Origin: DASVDE01 sp963740065
GTDB lineage: Bacteria; Actinomycetota; Thermoleophilia; Solirubrobacterales; 70-9
Assembly (NCBI GenBank): GCA_963740065.1
Contig: CAVUCS010000001.1
Span: forward strand, 124,001-188,000
Length of the DNA stretch: 64,000 nucleotides
Reading direction: 5' to 3'
Shown here: positions 14,992 through 23,597 of the stretch, piece after piece
How positions within the stretch are numbered: position 1 is the stretch's first letter
Layout: each line of letters starts with the position of its first letter
The notes under the pieces: model-generated
Database searches by the model: none
The model's input: only the letters and a program-made list of their open reading frames with translations
What the model was told of the DNA's origin: nothing
Position numbers and translations under genes: made by a program

Positions 14992-15233
14992 CCGCGCCGG
15001 TGCTTGCGCTCGACGACGTCGCCGAACGCGCTGCCGGTGTCGCGCGCCTGGTGTAGGTCGGTTCTGATGACGCCGATCGCGTAGGCGAGGCGCCGGCGCG
15101 GATCTGATCCCAGCGCCTGCTCGGCGCGCTCTCTCGCGGCGCGGCGCAGAAACTCCGAAACGGACGATCCCTCCAGGGCGGCCGCACGTTTCACCTGCTC
15201 ATCCAGGTCTGGGCTGAGGCGGAGGCTGCGCAC
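14988..15233 (-). CDS. Ribbon-helix-helix antitoxin (VapB-like)
   Basis: An 81-residue protein starts MRSLRLSPDLDEQVKRAAALEGSSVSEFLRRAARERAEQ, the classic RHH/CopG arrangement: a short basic strand and two helices with the conserved S-x-S-E-F turn. The tail (DPRRRLAYAIGVIRTDLH...) would wrap the toxin. It is the first gene of the RHH-PIN-NERD operon, with an 8-bp inverted repeat 9 bases upstream as the likely self-operator. Confidence 0.85.
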   Translation of the reverse strand: MRSLRLSPDLDEQVKRAAALEGSSVSEFLRRAARERAEQALGSDPRRRLAYAIGVIRTDLHQARDTGSAFGDVVERKHRRG

Positions 15234-15241
15234 ACGAAAGT

Positions 15242-15272
15242 TGTATCACGATAGGCCATGAAATGTGATACA
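15242..15272. promoter_or_regulatory. Inverted-repeat operator of the RHH-PIN-NERD operon
   Basis: TGTATCAC (15242-15249) and GTGATACA (15265-15272) are exact reverse complements separated by 15 bases, beginning 9 bases upstream of the antitoxin start. Spacing of roughly two helical turns centre to centre fits cooperative binding by RHH dimers. The region is AT-rich relative to its surroundings and likely includes the promoter. Confidence 0.65.
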
Positions 15273-15330
15273 TAAGTGAAACAGTCTGTGCCGGTTTTGA
15301 AACTGCGAGTGGATCGGGCCGGCGCCTCGG

Positions 15331-15380
15331 TCGGCTGAACCGTTTACCACCGGATGTGTGGGTCAAACGACCACTCGACC
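15331..15380 (+). repeat. 50-bp interspersed repeat, copy 2
   Basis: Family sequence TCGGCTGAAC...GTTTACCACCGGATGTGTGG...CACTCGACC. It lies between the divergent antitoxin and Fic genes. This copy is further enclosed by CCGGTTTTGA (15291-15300) and TCAAAACCGG (15382-15391), an extra 10-bp inverted repeat. Confidence 0.9.
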
Positions 15381-15480
15381 CTCAAAACCGGCGCGCGCAC
15401 GCCCGCGCTGGTGCCGGCGGCCGTTGGCGTAAGGAAACCTAGCTAACCTTACAAAGCGAACCCTGCTCCGAAAGGAAGTC

Positions 15481-16704
15481 GTGTCCGCTCCGTCGTCTGC
15501 AAGAGAGCCTGAATCAGGTCTCCTGGGAAGCTACGAGGACCGGTCGTGGGAGCCGGACCCCGGCGCCTATGGCGGGCGCGGGCAGCGGGTCGGCGGGCGC
15601 TATCGAGTCTTCGTTCCGGCGCCGATCGCCGCGCGGGACTTCTCGCTGGATGACGCAGCCGTCGCCGCCGTCACGGCCGCGACGAGGGCTCTTGCCCACC
15701 TCGATGCCTCGCGGCCGGGGGTGGAATCGCTCAGCGCGATCGCCGGCAGCCTGCTGCGCTCGGAAAGCGCGGCCTCTTCGCGGATCGAGGGCCTGGCGAT
15801 CTCCCAGCGCCGCCTCGCGCGCGCCGCCTACCGAGGCGCCGCTTCCCGCGACAACACGGCGGCCGAGATCCTCGGCAACGTGGATGCGATGGAGCGGGCG
15901 ATCGAGATCGGGGCGAGGGGCTCCGGGTTCGAGATTGCGGACCTGTGCGAGATCCACCGCAGCTTGCTGCGGCACACGGTCGATCGCAAGATCGCGGGCG
16001 TCGTGCGGGAGGCGCAGAACTGGATCGGCGGTAACGACTTCAACCCGATCGGCGCTGCCTATGTCCCGCCGCCGCCCGAGGCGGTCGCGGCCCTGCTGGA
16101 GGACCTCTGCCGGTTCATCCGCCGCGAGGATCTCGCTCCCGTGGCGCAGGCGGCGATCGCCCACGCGCAGTTCGAGAACATCCATCCGTTCGTCGACGGC
16201 AACGGGCGGGTCGGACGGGCGCTCATCCACTCGATCCTGCGCCGGCGCGAGGAGACCCTCAATTACGTCTCGCCGATCAGCCTCGTCTTGGAGGCCACGC
16301 CCAAGAGCTATGTGGCCGGCTTCGGCGCATACAGCCGGGGCGACGTCAGCGGCTGGTGTGCGACGTTCGCCTGGGCGACGGAGCGGGCCGCCCGGGAAGC
16401 GGAGACCCTCGCGTCGGCGATCGAGTCTCTGCAGGAGGAGTGGCTCGCGCGCCTCGGCCACCCGCGCAGCGACGCCGCCACCCGCCAGCTGGTCAGCGCC
16501 CTGCCGGGGCGGCCGGTGATCGACGTCGCCGCCGGCCGGCAGCTGACCGGCAAGTCCCACGTCGCCGTGCAGGCCGCCCTGAAGCAGCTCGAGGAGGCGG
16601 GAATCCTCGCTCCCCTAAGCGAGAAGAGATGGGGGCGGGCCTGGGAGTGCCGGGAGCTGTTCGACCTGGTGGAGGATTTCGAGCGCGGGGTCTGGATCAA
16701 GTGA
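15481..16704 (+). CDS. Fic-family AMPylase, class II
   Basis: A 407-residue protein starts with GTG. The Fic motif HPFVDGNGRVGR is complete near residues 234-245, with catalytic His and the Asn/Arg residues of the anion hole. SSRIEG near residue 99 matches the inhibitory motif [S/T]xxxE[G/N] placed N-terminal to the Fic core, so this is an auto-inhibited class II enzyme. An N-terminal Fic_N region precedes it (SLSAIAGSLLRSESAASS), and the C-terminus (VAAGRQLTGKSHVAVQAALKQLEEAGIL) is a winged helix, suggesting DNA binding or dimerisation. It stands alone between two repeat copies. Fic enzymes transfer AMP to Ser/Thr/Tyr of target proteins. Confidence 0.9.
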   Translation: MSAPSSAREPESGLLGSYEDRSWEPDPGAYGGRGQRVGGRYRVFVPAPIAARDFSLDDAAVAAVTAATRALAHLDASRPGVESLSAIAGSLLRSESAASSRIEGLAISQRRLARAAYRGAASRDNTAAEILGNVDAMERAIEIGARGSGFEIADLCEIHRSLLRHTVDRKIAGVVREAQNWIGGNDFNPIGAAYVPPPPEAVAALLEDLCRFIRREDLAPVAQAAIAHAQFENIHPFVDGNGRVGRALIHSILRRREETLNYVSPISLVLEATPKSYVAGFGAYSRGDVSGWCATFAWATERAAREAETLASAIESLQEEWLARLGHPRSDAATRQLVSALPGRPVIDVAAGRQLTGKSHVAVQAALKQLEEAGILAPLSEKRWGRAWECRELFDLVEDFERGVWIK

Positions 16705-16748
16705 CTCTCAGCCACCTTTTAAACGCCACTCAATCGTTGCGGCCGCGG

Positions 16749-16800
16749 TCCGCCTGAACGGTTTACCACCGGATCCGTGGGTCAAACGACCATTCGATCC
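16749..16800 (+). repeat. 50-bp interspersed repeat, copy 3
   Basis: A more diverged copy (TCCGCCTGAACGGTTTACCACC...GTGGGTCAAACGACCATTCGATCC) between the convergent Fic and OsmC genes. GGTTTACCAC and GTGGGTCAAAC can pair with one bulge. Confidence 0.85.
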
Positions 16801-16876
16801 CAGCTTCAGTCGATCTGCTCCGCCGCTCGCCGCCCTCGCCGAGCGGGTTCTCCTCGCTCTGGTTCGCGGTCGGCGC

Positions 16877-17305
16877 TCAGTCGTCCAGCCTTGCCTCAAC
16901 CGAGATCTCGATCCCCTTCAGCGCTTGGGAGATCGGGCAGTTCTGGCCGGCGCCGCGGGCTGCCTCCTCGAAGCCGGCCTGGTCGAGCCCCGGCACTCGG
17001 CCGTTGACGACGATCTTGGAGGACTTGACGCCCTCGCCGGGGACGAAGGTCACTGCCGCGGTGGCTTCGAGGCGCTCGGGGGCGTTGCCGGCCTCGCCCA
17101 GCTCGTGGGAGAGGGCCATGCAGAAGCAGGAGGCGTGGGCCGCGGCTAGGAGCTCTTCGGGGCTGGTGGTTCCGGGCGCCCGCTCGGTCCGCGCCGCCCA
17201 GGTCACCTCTACCTCCGGCAGGGCGCCGCTCGCCGCCTTGGTCGTCCCGCGCCCGCTCGCGAGGCCGCCCTCCCAAACCGTCGTCGCCTTGCTCTCTGCA
17301 GCCAT
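16877..17305 (-). CDS. OsmC-family peroxiredoxin
   Basis: The 142-residue protein (MAAESKATTVWEGGLASGRG) matches the OsmC fold: TSPEELLAAAHASCFCMALSHEL around the first catalytic cysteine and FVPGEGVKSSKIVV, with the second cysteine in GQNCPISQALKG near the C-terminus. OsmC/Ohr enzymes reduce organic hydroperoxides through these two cysteines using lipoylated proteins or similar donors in the cytoplasm. It is a single-gene unit between repeat copies 3 and 4. Length is normal for the OsmC subfamily. Confidence 0.9.
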   Translation of the reverse strand: MAAESKATTVWEGGLASGRGTTKAASGALPEVEVTWAARTERAPGTTSPEELLAAAHASCFCMALSHELGEAGNAPERLEATAAVTFVPGEGVKSSKIVVNGRVPGLDQAGFEEAARGAGQNCPISQALKGIEISVEARLDD

Positions 17306-17397
17306 TTGCTCTCCTCTGGTCGGTGCGGGGCCCGGGAGCCGCCGCGAAGGTTCGTTCGACTCTCCCCGGGAACCTATCCGGGCAGTAGCTCAAAGCG

Positions 17398-17520
17398 TCA
17401 GGCTGCCGGGAAGCGGGTGGCCAACGCTTGCGCGATGCGGGTCGTTTCGGCCTCGTCCAGCGGGCCGGGTCGGTTGAGGCGCTTCGCCAGCTTGCGCGGG
17501 TAGAGGAGGGCGTAGCCGTT
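17398..17520 (-). pseudogene. Remnant of a NERD-domain gene 3' end (copy 2)
   Basis: The minus strand encodes NGYALLYPRKLAKRLNRPGP...ETTRIAQALATRFPAA and a stop at 17398-17400, almost residue for residue the last 40 residues of the intact NERD gene at 13979. Similarity stops at 17519, nine bases before repeat copy 4. The upstream coding part is missing. It therefore has the same structure as the relic at 10212: a C-terminus joined to the repeat. Confidence 0.85.
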
Positions 17521-17528
17521 CCGCGCGG

Positions 17529-17578
17529 TCGGCTGAACCATTTACCACCGGATGTGTGGGTCAAACGACCACTCGACC
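17529..17578 (+). repeat. 50-bp interspersed repeat, copy 4
   Basis: Family sequence TCGGCTGAACCATTTACCACCGGAT...GGGTCAAACGACCACTCGACC, followed by CCCGAAACCGG. It sits between the second NERD remnant and the 3' end of dnaE2. Confidence 0.9.
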
Positions 17579-17638
17579 CCCGAAACCGGCGCGCGGTCGA
17601 CCGGGTCGCGCCGGCGCCGCGGCGGTGGTCGGCGGCTC

Positions 17639-20600
17639 TCAGCGGCGGCCGAAGCTGTGGCCCGCAGGGGCTACGGCGCGCAGCTCGGCTATGGCGAGGG
17701 CGCGAGTGCGGCGGTGGATTGAGGAGCGGAGGCGGGCCGGGGCGGACGCGGACGCGCCTGCTTGGGGCCGGTTAGTGGGCTCTACTGGGCCGGGCCCGGG
17801 GTCTGTGGGTTCGGGCCCGGGGTCGGTGGGCTCCAGGGGGTCGAGGTCGGCGACGAGGATGTTGATGGCGCCGTCGCGGCGCTCGAGGCGGCCGCGGGCG
17901 TGGAGGAGGGGGGCGGCGCGGACGAGGGTGCGGCGGCGCTCGTAGACGGAGGTGGGGACGATCAGGTTGGCGGTGCCGCACTCGTCCTCGAGCAGCATGA
18001 AGGTGATGCCCTTGGCGGTCTCCGGGCGCTGGCGGGCGATGACCATGCCGGCGATCTCGACGGTCGCGCCGTCGTCGATCCGCTCCAGGTCGGCGCTGCG
18101 GAGGACGGCGCGGTCGAGGTCGGCGCGCAGCAGGGAGAGGGGATGCTCGCCGAGGTTGATTCCCGTCGCCCGGTAGTCCTCGATCACCCGCTGCCAGCGG
18201 CTCAGCGGCGCCAGCTCCGGCGCGCGCGGGGGGTCGAGGGGGAGCGGAGAGCTGGGTGCCGGCGGGGGCGCGGCGGGCGACGCCGGCGAGGCCGGCGCGC
18301 CAGTAGTCCTCGCGGCGGTGCTCGCTGGAGTCGGCGAGGCCGCGGGCGAGGTCGTCGAGGGCGCCGGCCCAGGCGAGCCGCTCCAGGCCGTCCCGTCCCA
18401 CCCCCGAGCGGGAGGCGAGGTCGGCGACGCCCAGGTAGGGGCCGCCGCGCTCGCGCTCGGCGACCAGGCCGCGCATCTCCTCCTCCCGCACCCCCTTGAC
18501 GTAGCCGAGGCCGACGCGCACCAGCAGGCCGCCGCGCTCGCGCTCCACCCCGCAGAGGGCGTCGCTGCGGTTGACGGCGACCGGCGCGACCTGCACCCCG
18601 CGCCGCTGCGCCTCGTGGATCAGCGAGTCGGGCGGGTAGAAGCCCATCGGCTGCTCGTTGAGCAGCGCGCAGAGGAACTCCGGCGCGTAGTGGACGCGCA
18701 GCCAGGCCGACTGGTAGGCGAGCAGGCCGAAGGCGGCCGAGTGCGCCTTGGGGAAGCCGAAGCCGGAGAAGCCCTGGATCTGCAGCCAGACCCGCTCGGC
18801 GACGGCGGGCGCGACGCCCCGCTGCGCCGCGCCGGCGACGAAGCGCTCGTGGTGGGCGCGCAGCGCCGCCTCGGAGCGCTTGCGGCTCATCGCCCGCCGC
18901 AGCCCCTCGGCCTCGGCGGAGGAGAAGCCGGCCAGCGCCATCGCCACCTCGATCACCTGCTCCTGGAAGACGATCGCGCCGAGCGTGTCGCGCAGCACCG
19001 GCTCCAGCAGCGGGTGCTCGTAGGGGACCTCGTAGGCGGGGTCCTCGCGCAGGCGCTTGCGCCGCTCTATATATGGGTGGATGGCGCCGCCCTGGATCGG
19101 GCCGGGCCGCACCAGCGCCACCTGCACGGTGAGGTCGTCGAGGTCGCGGGCAGGGTGCGCGGCAGCATCTGCATCTGCGCGCGGCTCTCGATCTGAAAGA
19201 CGCCGGTCGTCTCCGCCGCGCGGATCGAGGTGAAGGTCTCGGGGTCGTCGAGCGGGATGCGCGAGAGGTCGATCCGCTCCCCCCGCACCCGCTCGATCTC
19301 GACCACGCAGCGCTCGACCGCCGAGAGCATCCCCAGGCCGAGCAGGTCGATCTTCAGCAGGCCGGCGTCGGCGCAGGAGTCCTTGTCCCACTGCACCGTC
19401 TGGCGTCCCTCCATCGCCGCCGGCACCACCGGGCAGACGTCGATCAGCGGCCGGGTCGCGATCACCATGCCGCCGGGATGCTGGGAGGGATGGCGCGGCA
19501 GCCCCATCGCCTCCTCGCAGAGCCCGATCAGCGCCCGCCAGCGCGGCGAGGCGGCCCGCTCGGCGCCGATCGCGGCGGCGAGGTGCGACTCGATCTCACC
19601 CGCCTCGCCGTGGAAGCCGACCGTCCGCGCCGCTCTGTCGATCTCCCCGGGGGGGAGGCCGAGCGCCTTGCCGAGGTCGCGCACGGCGCCGCGCGGGCGG
19701 TAGGTGGGGAAGGCGGCGACCAGCGCCGAGCGGTCGGCGCCGTAGCGGCGGTGGACGGCGGGGATCAGCCGCTCGCGGATGTCGCGGGGGAAGTCGAGGT
19801 CGATGTCGGGCATCGAGGTGACCTCCTCGTTGAGGAAGCGGCCGGCGAAGAGGTCGGCCTTGACCGGGTCGACGTGGGAGAGCCCGGTCAGGTAGCAGAC
19901 GATCGAGCTGACGCTGGAGCCGCGGCCGCGCCCCGGCGGCAGGATCGAGCGGGCGGAGTCGGGCCCGCGCACCTCGGCGGCGATCTCCCGCGCCAGCTCC
20001 AGCAGGTCGCGGTGCAGGAGGAAGAAGCCCGAGAGGCCGAGGCCGCGGATGATCGCCAGCTCCTCCTCCAGGCGCCGCTCGGCCTCGGGCCGGTCGCTGG
20101 ACCCGGCGTAGCGCTCGGCCGAGCAGCGCCCGGCTCATCTCGGCCAGCTCGCGGTCGGCGCCGGCGTCCTCGGCGCCGGGATAGCTGTAGGCGAGCTCGG
20201 CGGTGAGGTCGAAGCGCAGCCGCTCGGCGAGGCGCGCCGTCTCGGCCACCGCCTCGGGGTGCTCGGGGAAGCGGGCGGCCATCGCCGCCGGCGGGGCGAG
20301 GGCGGCGCTGGAGTTGGCGCGGCGCAGCGGCTCGGACTCGTCGAGGGTGACGCCGTGGCGGACCGCGACGAAGGCGTCCTGCAGGCGCGCGCGGGAGCGG
20401 TGGTGGTAGTGGACGTTGCCGGTCGCGACGGTGGGGACTCCCAGCCGCTGCGCCAGGCCGGCGAGCCGGCGGTTGCGGGTGCGGTCGTGGCGCTCGAAGG
20501 GGCGCTGAAGCTCCACCCGCAGGTGCTCGGGCCCGAAGGCGGCGAGCAGGGCGCGGCCGAGCGCCGCCGCCCGGGGCAGGTCCCCTCGCGCCCAGGCCGC

Positions 20601-21071
20601 GGGCAGGGCGCCCTCGCGGGCGCAGCCGGTGAGGCAGACGAGCCCCTCGGCGTGCTCGGCGAGCGCCGCCGGCCGCGCCCGCGGCTGCCCGGCGGCGCGG
20701 CCGGGGCCCTCGCGGGTGCCGGCGTGGGCCTCGGTCAGCAGCCGGCAGAGGTTGCGGTAGCCGGTCGCGGTCTCGACCAGCAGCGTCAGGTGGGCGAGGT
20801 CGGCGCCCTCTTCCCGCCCGGGCTCGGAGCCCCCGTCCCCTCCCGCCTCGGAGAAGTCGACCGTCAGCTCGGCGCCGGTTATCGGCCGCACGCCCAGCCC
20901 CTTGCAGGCGTGGGCGAACTCCATCGACCCCCAGATCCCGTCGTGGTCGGTCAGCGCCAGCGCCGGGTAGCCGAGGTCGGCCGCGGCGCCGGCCAGCTCG
21001 GTCGGGGTCGAGGCGCCGTCGAGGAAGGAGAAGGCCGAGTGGGCGTGCAGCTCTATATATGGGGCGTCCAT
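17639..21071 (-). CDS. dnaE2: Error-prone DNA polymerase III alpha subunit (DnaE2), three frame changes
   Basis: Read across frames this is a full-length DnaE2 of about 1140 residues. The N-terminal PHP domain starts APYIELHAHSAFSFLDGAS and includes ALTDHDGIWG. The polymerase core follows with GRGSSVSSIVCYLTGLSHVDP, MPDIDLDFPRDIRERLI (two catalytic aspartates), HPGGMVI and LVRPGPIQGG. The C-terminal OB-fold ends with VEIAGMVIARQRPETAKGITFMLLED. Frames change near 20125, 19150 and 18250; the second looks like a C-run error. DnaE2 copies damaged DNA together with ImuB after SOS induction. It is the last gene of imuB-DUF6504-dnaE2, 16 bases after the middle gene. Whether the breaks are real or sequence errors decides if this is a pseudogene; I favour errors because the segments are well conserved. 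Confidence 0.85.
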
Positions 21072-21087
21072 CGCGCGGCCGCGCCGA

Positions 21088-21333
21088 TCAGGCCCGCTGG
21101 CGGTACCAGCGCCCGCTCGGCAGGTCGCGGAAGACGGTGGCGCTGAGGCCGCCGGCCAGGATCAGCTCGAAGTAGTGGCGGCGCACGGGGATCTCATCCC
21201 ACCAGCGGTCCTCGACCACCCACTCCTCGCTCACCGCCTCCACCGGGTGGCCGTCGAGGGCGCGCGGGCGGCCCGCGCCGCCGGCCTCGACGCGCGCCTT
21301 GCGCGGCAGGTAGATGCGGCGCGCCCGGCTCAT
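21088..21333 (-). CDS. DUF6504 small protein of the mutasome operon
   Basis: The 81-residue protein has a basic start (MSRARRIYLPRKARVEAG) and a conserved tail EDRWWDEIPVRRHYFELIL followed by FRDLPSGRWYRQRA. Small proteins with this RWW...PVRRxYFE...GRWYRQ pattern are regularly encoded between imuB and dnaE2 in actinobacteria; I recall the label DUF6504. Start overlaps the imuB stop by 4 bases, and dnaE2 begins 16 bases downstream, so the three are one transcript. The function is unknown; position suggests an accessory factor of translesion synthesis. Confidence 0.75.
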   Translation of the reverse strand: MSRARRIYLPRKARVEAGGAGRPRALDGHPVEAVSEEWVVEDRWWDEIPVRRHYFELILAGGLSATVFRDLPSGRWYRQRA

Positions 21334-22398
21334 CGGTCGAGGTAGGGGGCGAGGAGCGCGCGGCGCTCGGGGACTCGGGATCCGGGGTCGACCTCGACGA
21401 CCCGCAGCAGCGCCTCGGCGCCGGCCGCGGCGCGCACCTCCCGCGCCGCCGCCGCCAGCCGGTTGCGGCGCGCCTCGCCGCCGCCCACCGCCAGCTCGAG
21501 CTGATCGGCGGCGGGCGGCCCCAGGGCGAGCGCCCGCAGGCGCAGGGAGCGGGCCGGCTCCGGCAGGCCCTCCAGCTTCGGGATCAGCAGGGAGCGGAGC
21601 ACCCGCGACGAGGCGCTGGGGCGGCCCAGTCCCTGCTCGACGCTCCAGCTGCCCGCGCCGGCGAGGCGGGCGGAGAGGCGCAGCGCCAGCAGGGTCCGCT
21701 CGCGCCGCCCGGGGGCGGCGAGCAGGCGGTCGACCAGCAGCTCGACGGCGCGGTCGAGCTGGGCGCCGGCGACGCCGTCGGGCAGCTCGATCTCCTCGAC
21801 CAGCTCCTCGCGCGGGGCGCGCGGGCGCAGCGGCGCGTCCTCGCCGCGGGCAAGGCGCAGCGCTCGCAGGCCGAGGGCGCCGAAGCGGTCGGCGAGCTGG
21901 GCGGGGGAGAGGGCGGCGAGCCCGCCGAGGGTGTCGAGCCCGAGCCGCCTCAGGGCGCCGATCAGCTCGCCCTCGCGCGGCTCGGGGGCGCCCAGCCGCC
22001 CGGCCAGGGTCGCGACCGGCAGGGAGGCGAGGAAGGCGGGCGTCTCACCGGGCGGGACGATTGCTCCCTCGCTTGGCGAGGGTTCGCGGGGAAGCCGGCC
22101 ACCCTGTGTCGCCGCTGCGTAGGCGAGCGAAGCGGGTGGGCGCGGCGGCGATCCGCACCTCCGCCGGGTGCCTCGCCTCCGCAGCGCGCCGGGCGGCGGC
22201 GACCACCCCGGCGACCTCGCCGCCGTGGATTCCCAGCAGCCCGTCGACCGCGAAGAAGGCCTCACCGGGTCGCTCGGACTCGACCGCGGCGCCGACCCCC
22301 TCCAGTCCCTCCACCACCTCGTCCCACAGCTCGGCGGCACGGGCCGGATCCGGTCTTGCCAGCCGGGCGATACGGGGAGAGAGGACACAGGCAACCAT
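21330..22398 (-). CDS. imuB: ImuB-like Y-family polymerase homologue, one frame change
   Basis: The protein starts MVACVLSPRIARLARPDPA and contains AFFAVDGLLGIHGGEV and VRIAAAPTRFA; a frame change near 22120 leads on to SLAYAAATQGGRLP, PPGETPAFLASLPVATL, LRRLGLDTLGGLAALSPAQLADRFG and the little-finger-like C-terminus (ELVEEIELPDGVAGAQLD). This order fits ImuB, a catalytically dead Y-family relative that connects DnaE2 to the beta clamp. The reconstructed length of about 355 residues is rather short for the family. A consensus LexA box lies two bases upstream of the ATG at 22396-22398, so the gene is the SOS-induced head of the operon. The usual third partner, ImuA, is not in this window. Confidence 0.8.
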
Positions 22399-22399
22399 A

Positions 22400-22413
22400 C
22401 GAACGTTTGTTCG
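22400..22413 (-). promoter_or_regulatory. LexA (SOS) box of the imuB operon
   Basis: On the minus strand the sequence is CGAACAAACGTTCG, a perfect fit to the Gram-positive consensus CGAACRNRYGTTYG, within the longer palindromic GTACGAACAAACGTTCGTA. It ends one base before the start codon, so the transcript is probably leaderless or very short and LexA would block initiation directly. Confidence 0.85.
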
Positions 22414-22481
22414 TACAGCTAAGCAGAGGTGTCAAACGGAACGGCGCGGGTGAAAGCGAATTCCCAGGGCGAAAAGAAGGG

Positions 22482-22531
22482 TCGGCTGAACCCTTTACCA
22501 CCGGATCCGTGGGTCAAACGACCACTCGACC
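22482..22531 (+). repeat. 50-bp interspersed repeat, copy 5
   Basis: Family sequence TCGGCTGAACCCTTTACCACCGGAT...GTGGGTCAAACGACCACTCGACC between the imuB promoter and the end of the cupin gene. Confidence 0.9.
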
Positions 22532-22574
22532 GCCGCGGTAGGGGTCGGCGGCTCGCTGCGCTCCCGGCCGGCCG

Positions 22575-22976
22575 CTAGTCGGTCCACCAGTCGCGCCGGC
22601 CCTCGACGTCTTCGCGCGGAGCGTCGCCGAGGTTGGGCGCGCCGATGACGAGGATCTCGAGACCCTCCGGGCCGGCCTCGTAGCCTCGCCAGGTGCCGGG
22701 CGGGACGCGCACCGCGTCCCATTGCTTCAGCTCGACGATCTCTTCGTCAAGCTTCATCCGCCCGCCCCCGCGCAGAACCACGTACACCTCCTCCTGCTCT
22801 TTGTGCGTGTGGCCGTACGGGAAGCGATAGCCGGGCGGGACGCGCTGGTAGCTCAGGCCGGATTGCTCGAGCTCGAGCGCCTTGGTCGCCAAGCGGAACT
22901 CCAGGTCCGGCGCGCCGTCGAAGTTGGACCCGAGATCCTCCAGATCCCCTTTGAGGTTTCTGAGCGTGAACGGCAC
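22575..22976 (-). CDS. Cupin-domain protein
   Basis: A 133-residue single-domain cupin. Motif 1 is FPYGHTHKEQEEVYVVLRGGGRM (two His and a Glu as metal ligands) and motif 2 is WDAVRVPPGTWRGYEAGPEG, where the usual second-motif histidine is not present. It starts MPFTLRNLKGDLEDLGSN. Such small cupins bind a metal and act as sugar-phosphate isomerases, dioxygenases or mere sensors; the substrate cannot be told. The next gene in the same direction is the DHFR-like gene, 48 bases upstream. Confidence 0.8.
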   Translation of the reverse strand: MPFTLRNLKGDLEDLGSNFDGAPDLEFRLATKALELEQSGLSYQRVPPGYRFPYGHTHKEQEEVYVVLRGGGRMKLDEEIVELKQWDAVRVPPGTWRGYEAGPEGLEILVIGAPNLGDAPREDVEGRRDWWTD

Positions 22977-23024
22977 GTCAGCCGATCCGTTCCGCCGGCT
23001 CGCCGATGATCCCTCCGGAATTGC

Positions 23025-23597
23025 TCATCGTGCCGATTCCTGCGCGCGCCGGTAACGGACATAGACGACGCGAGAGCCGAAGGTTCTGGTCTCGACCAGC
23101 TCCAGGTCGATCCTCTTCTCCAGGGACGGGAAGAAAGGAGTGCCGCCGCCCAAAATGACCGGGCTGACGAAGAGGCGGTACTCGTCGACGAGGCCCAGCT
23201 CGATCAGGGTGGAGGCCAGGCCGGCGCCGCCGACGGCGATGTCCTTTCCCTCCTGCTCCTTCAACTTGGCGACCTCTTCGGCGACGCCGTCTCTGACCAG
23301 CCTGGCATTGCCCTCGACCTCATCGAGGGTCGTCGAGAAGACGATCTTCGGCAGGTCCTTCCAGATGCGCGCGAACTCGCGCTCATGCTCTGGGAGGGAC
23401 GGATTCTCCTCAGCGGTCTCCCAGTACGTCATCACCTCGTAGAGCCCCCGCCCCAAGAGATGCGCGCCCGTTTCCCGCGTCTGCTGGTTGTGGAACCGGT
23501 GCAGCTCCTCGTCCGGAACCGACCAGTCGATCTCACCGCCGGGTCCGGCGACAAAGCCGTCCAGCGACACTCCCATCGAGTAGATCACCTTCCGCAT
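23025..23597 (-). CDS. Dihydrofolate-reductase-family protein (RibD C-terminal type)
   Basis: The 190-residue protein begins MRKVIYSMGVSLDGFVAGPGGEIDW, the standard opening of YyaP/YwjB-type DHFR-like proteins, followed by GAHLLGRGLYEVMTYWE, IVFSTTLDEVEGNARLV, KDIAVGGAGLASTLIELGLVDEYRLFVSPVILGGGTPFF. The GGAGLA stretch binds NADPH. This family is common in actinobacteria with unknown substrate; it is not the folate-pathway DHFR. The ATG at 23595-23597 overlaps the stop of the upstream gene (TGATG), so both are cotranscribed. Confidence 0.85.
   Translation of the reverse strand: MRKVIYSMGVSLDGFVAGPGGEIDWSVPDEELHRFHNQQTRETGAHLLGRGLYEVMTYWETAEENPSLPEHEREFARIWKDLPKIVFSTTLDEVEGNARLVRDGVAEEVAKLKEQEGKDIAVGGAGLASTLIELGLVDEYRLFVSPVILGGGTPFFPSLEKRIDLELVETRTFGSRVVYVRYRRAQESAR

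Noticed and set aside
17639..21071. dnaE2 as a true pseudogene
   Set aside because: The segments keep all catalytic motifs, and similar breaks occur in essential genes of the same window; at most undecided.
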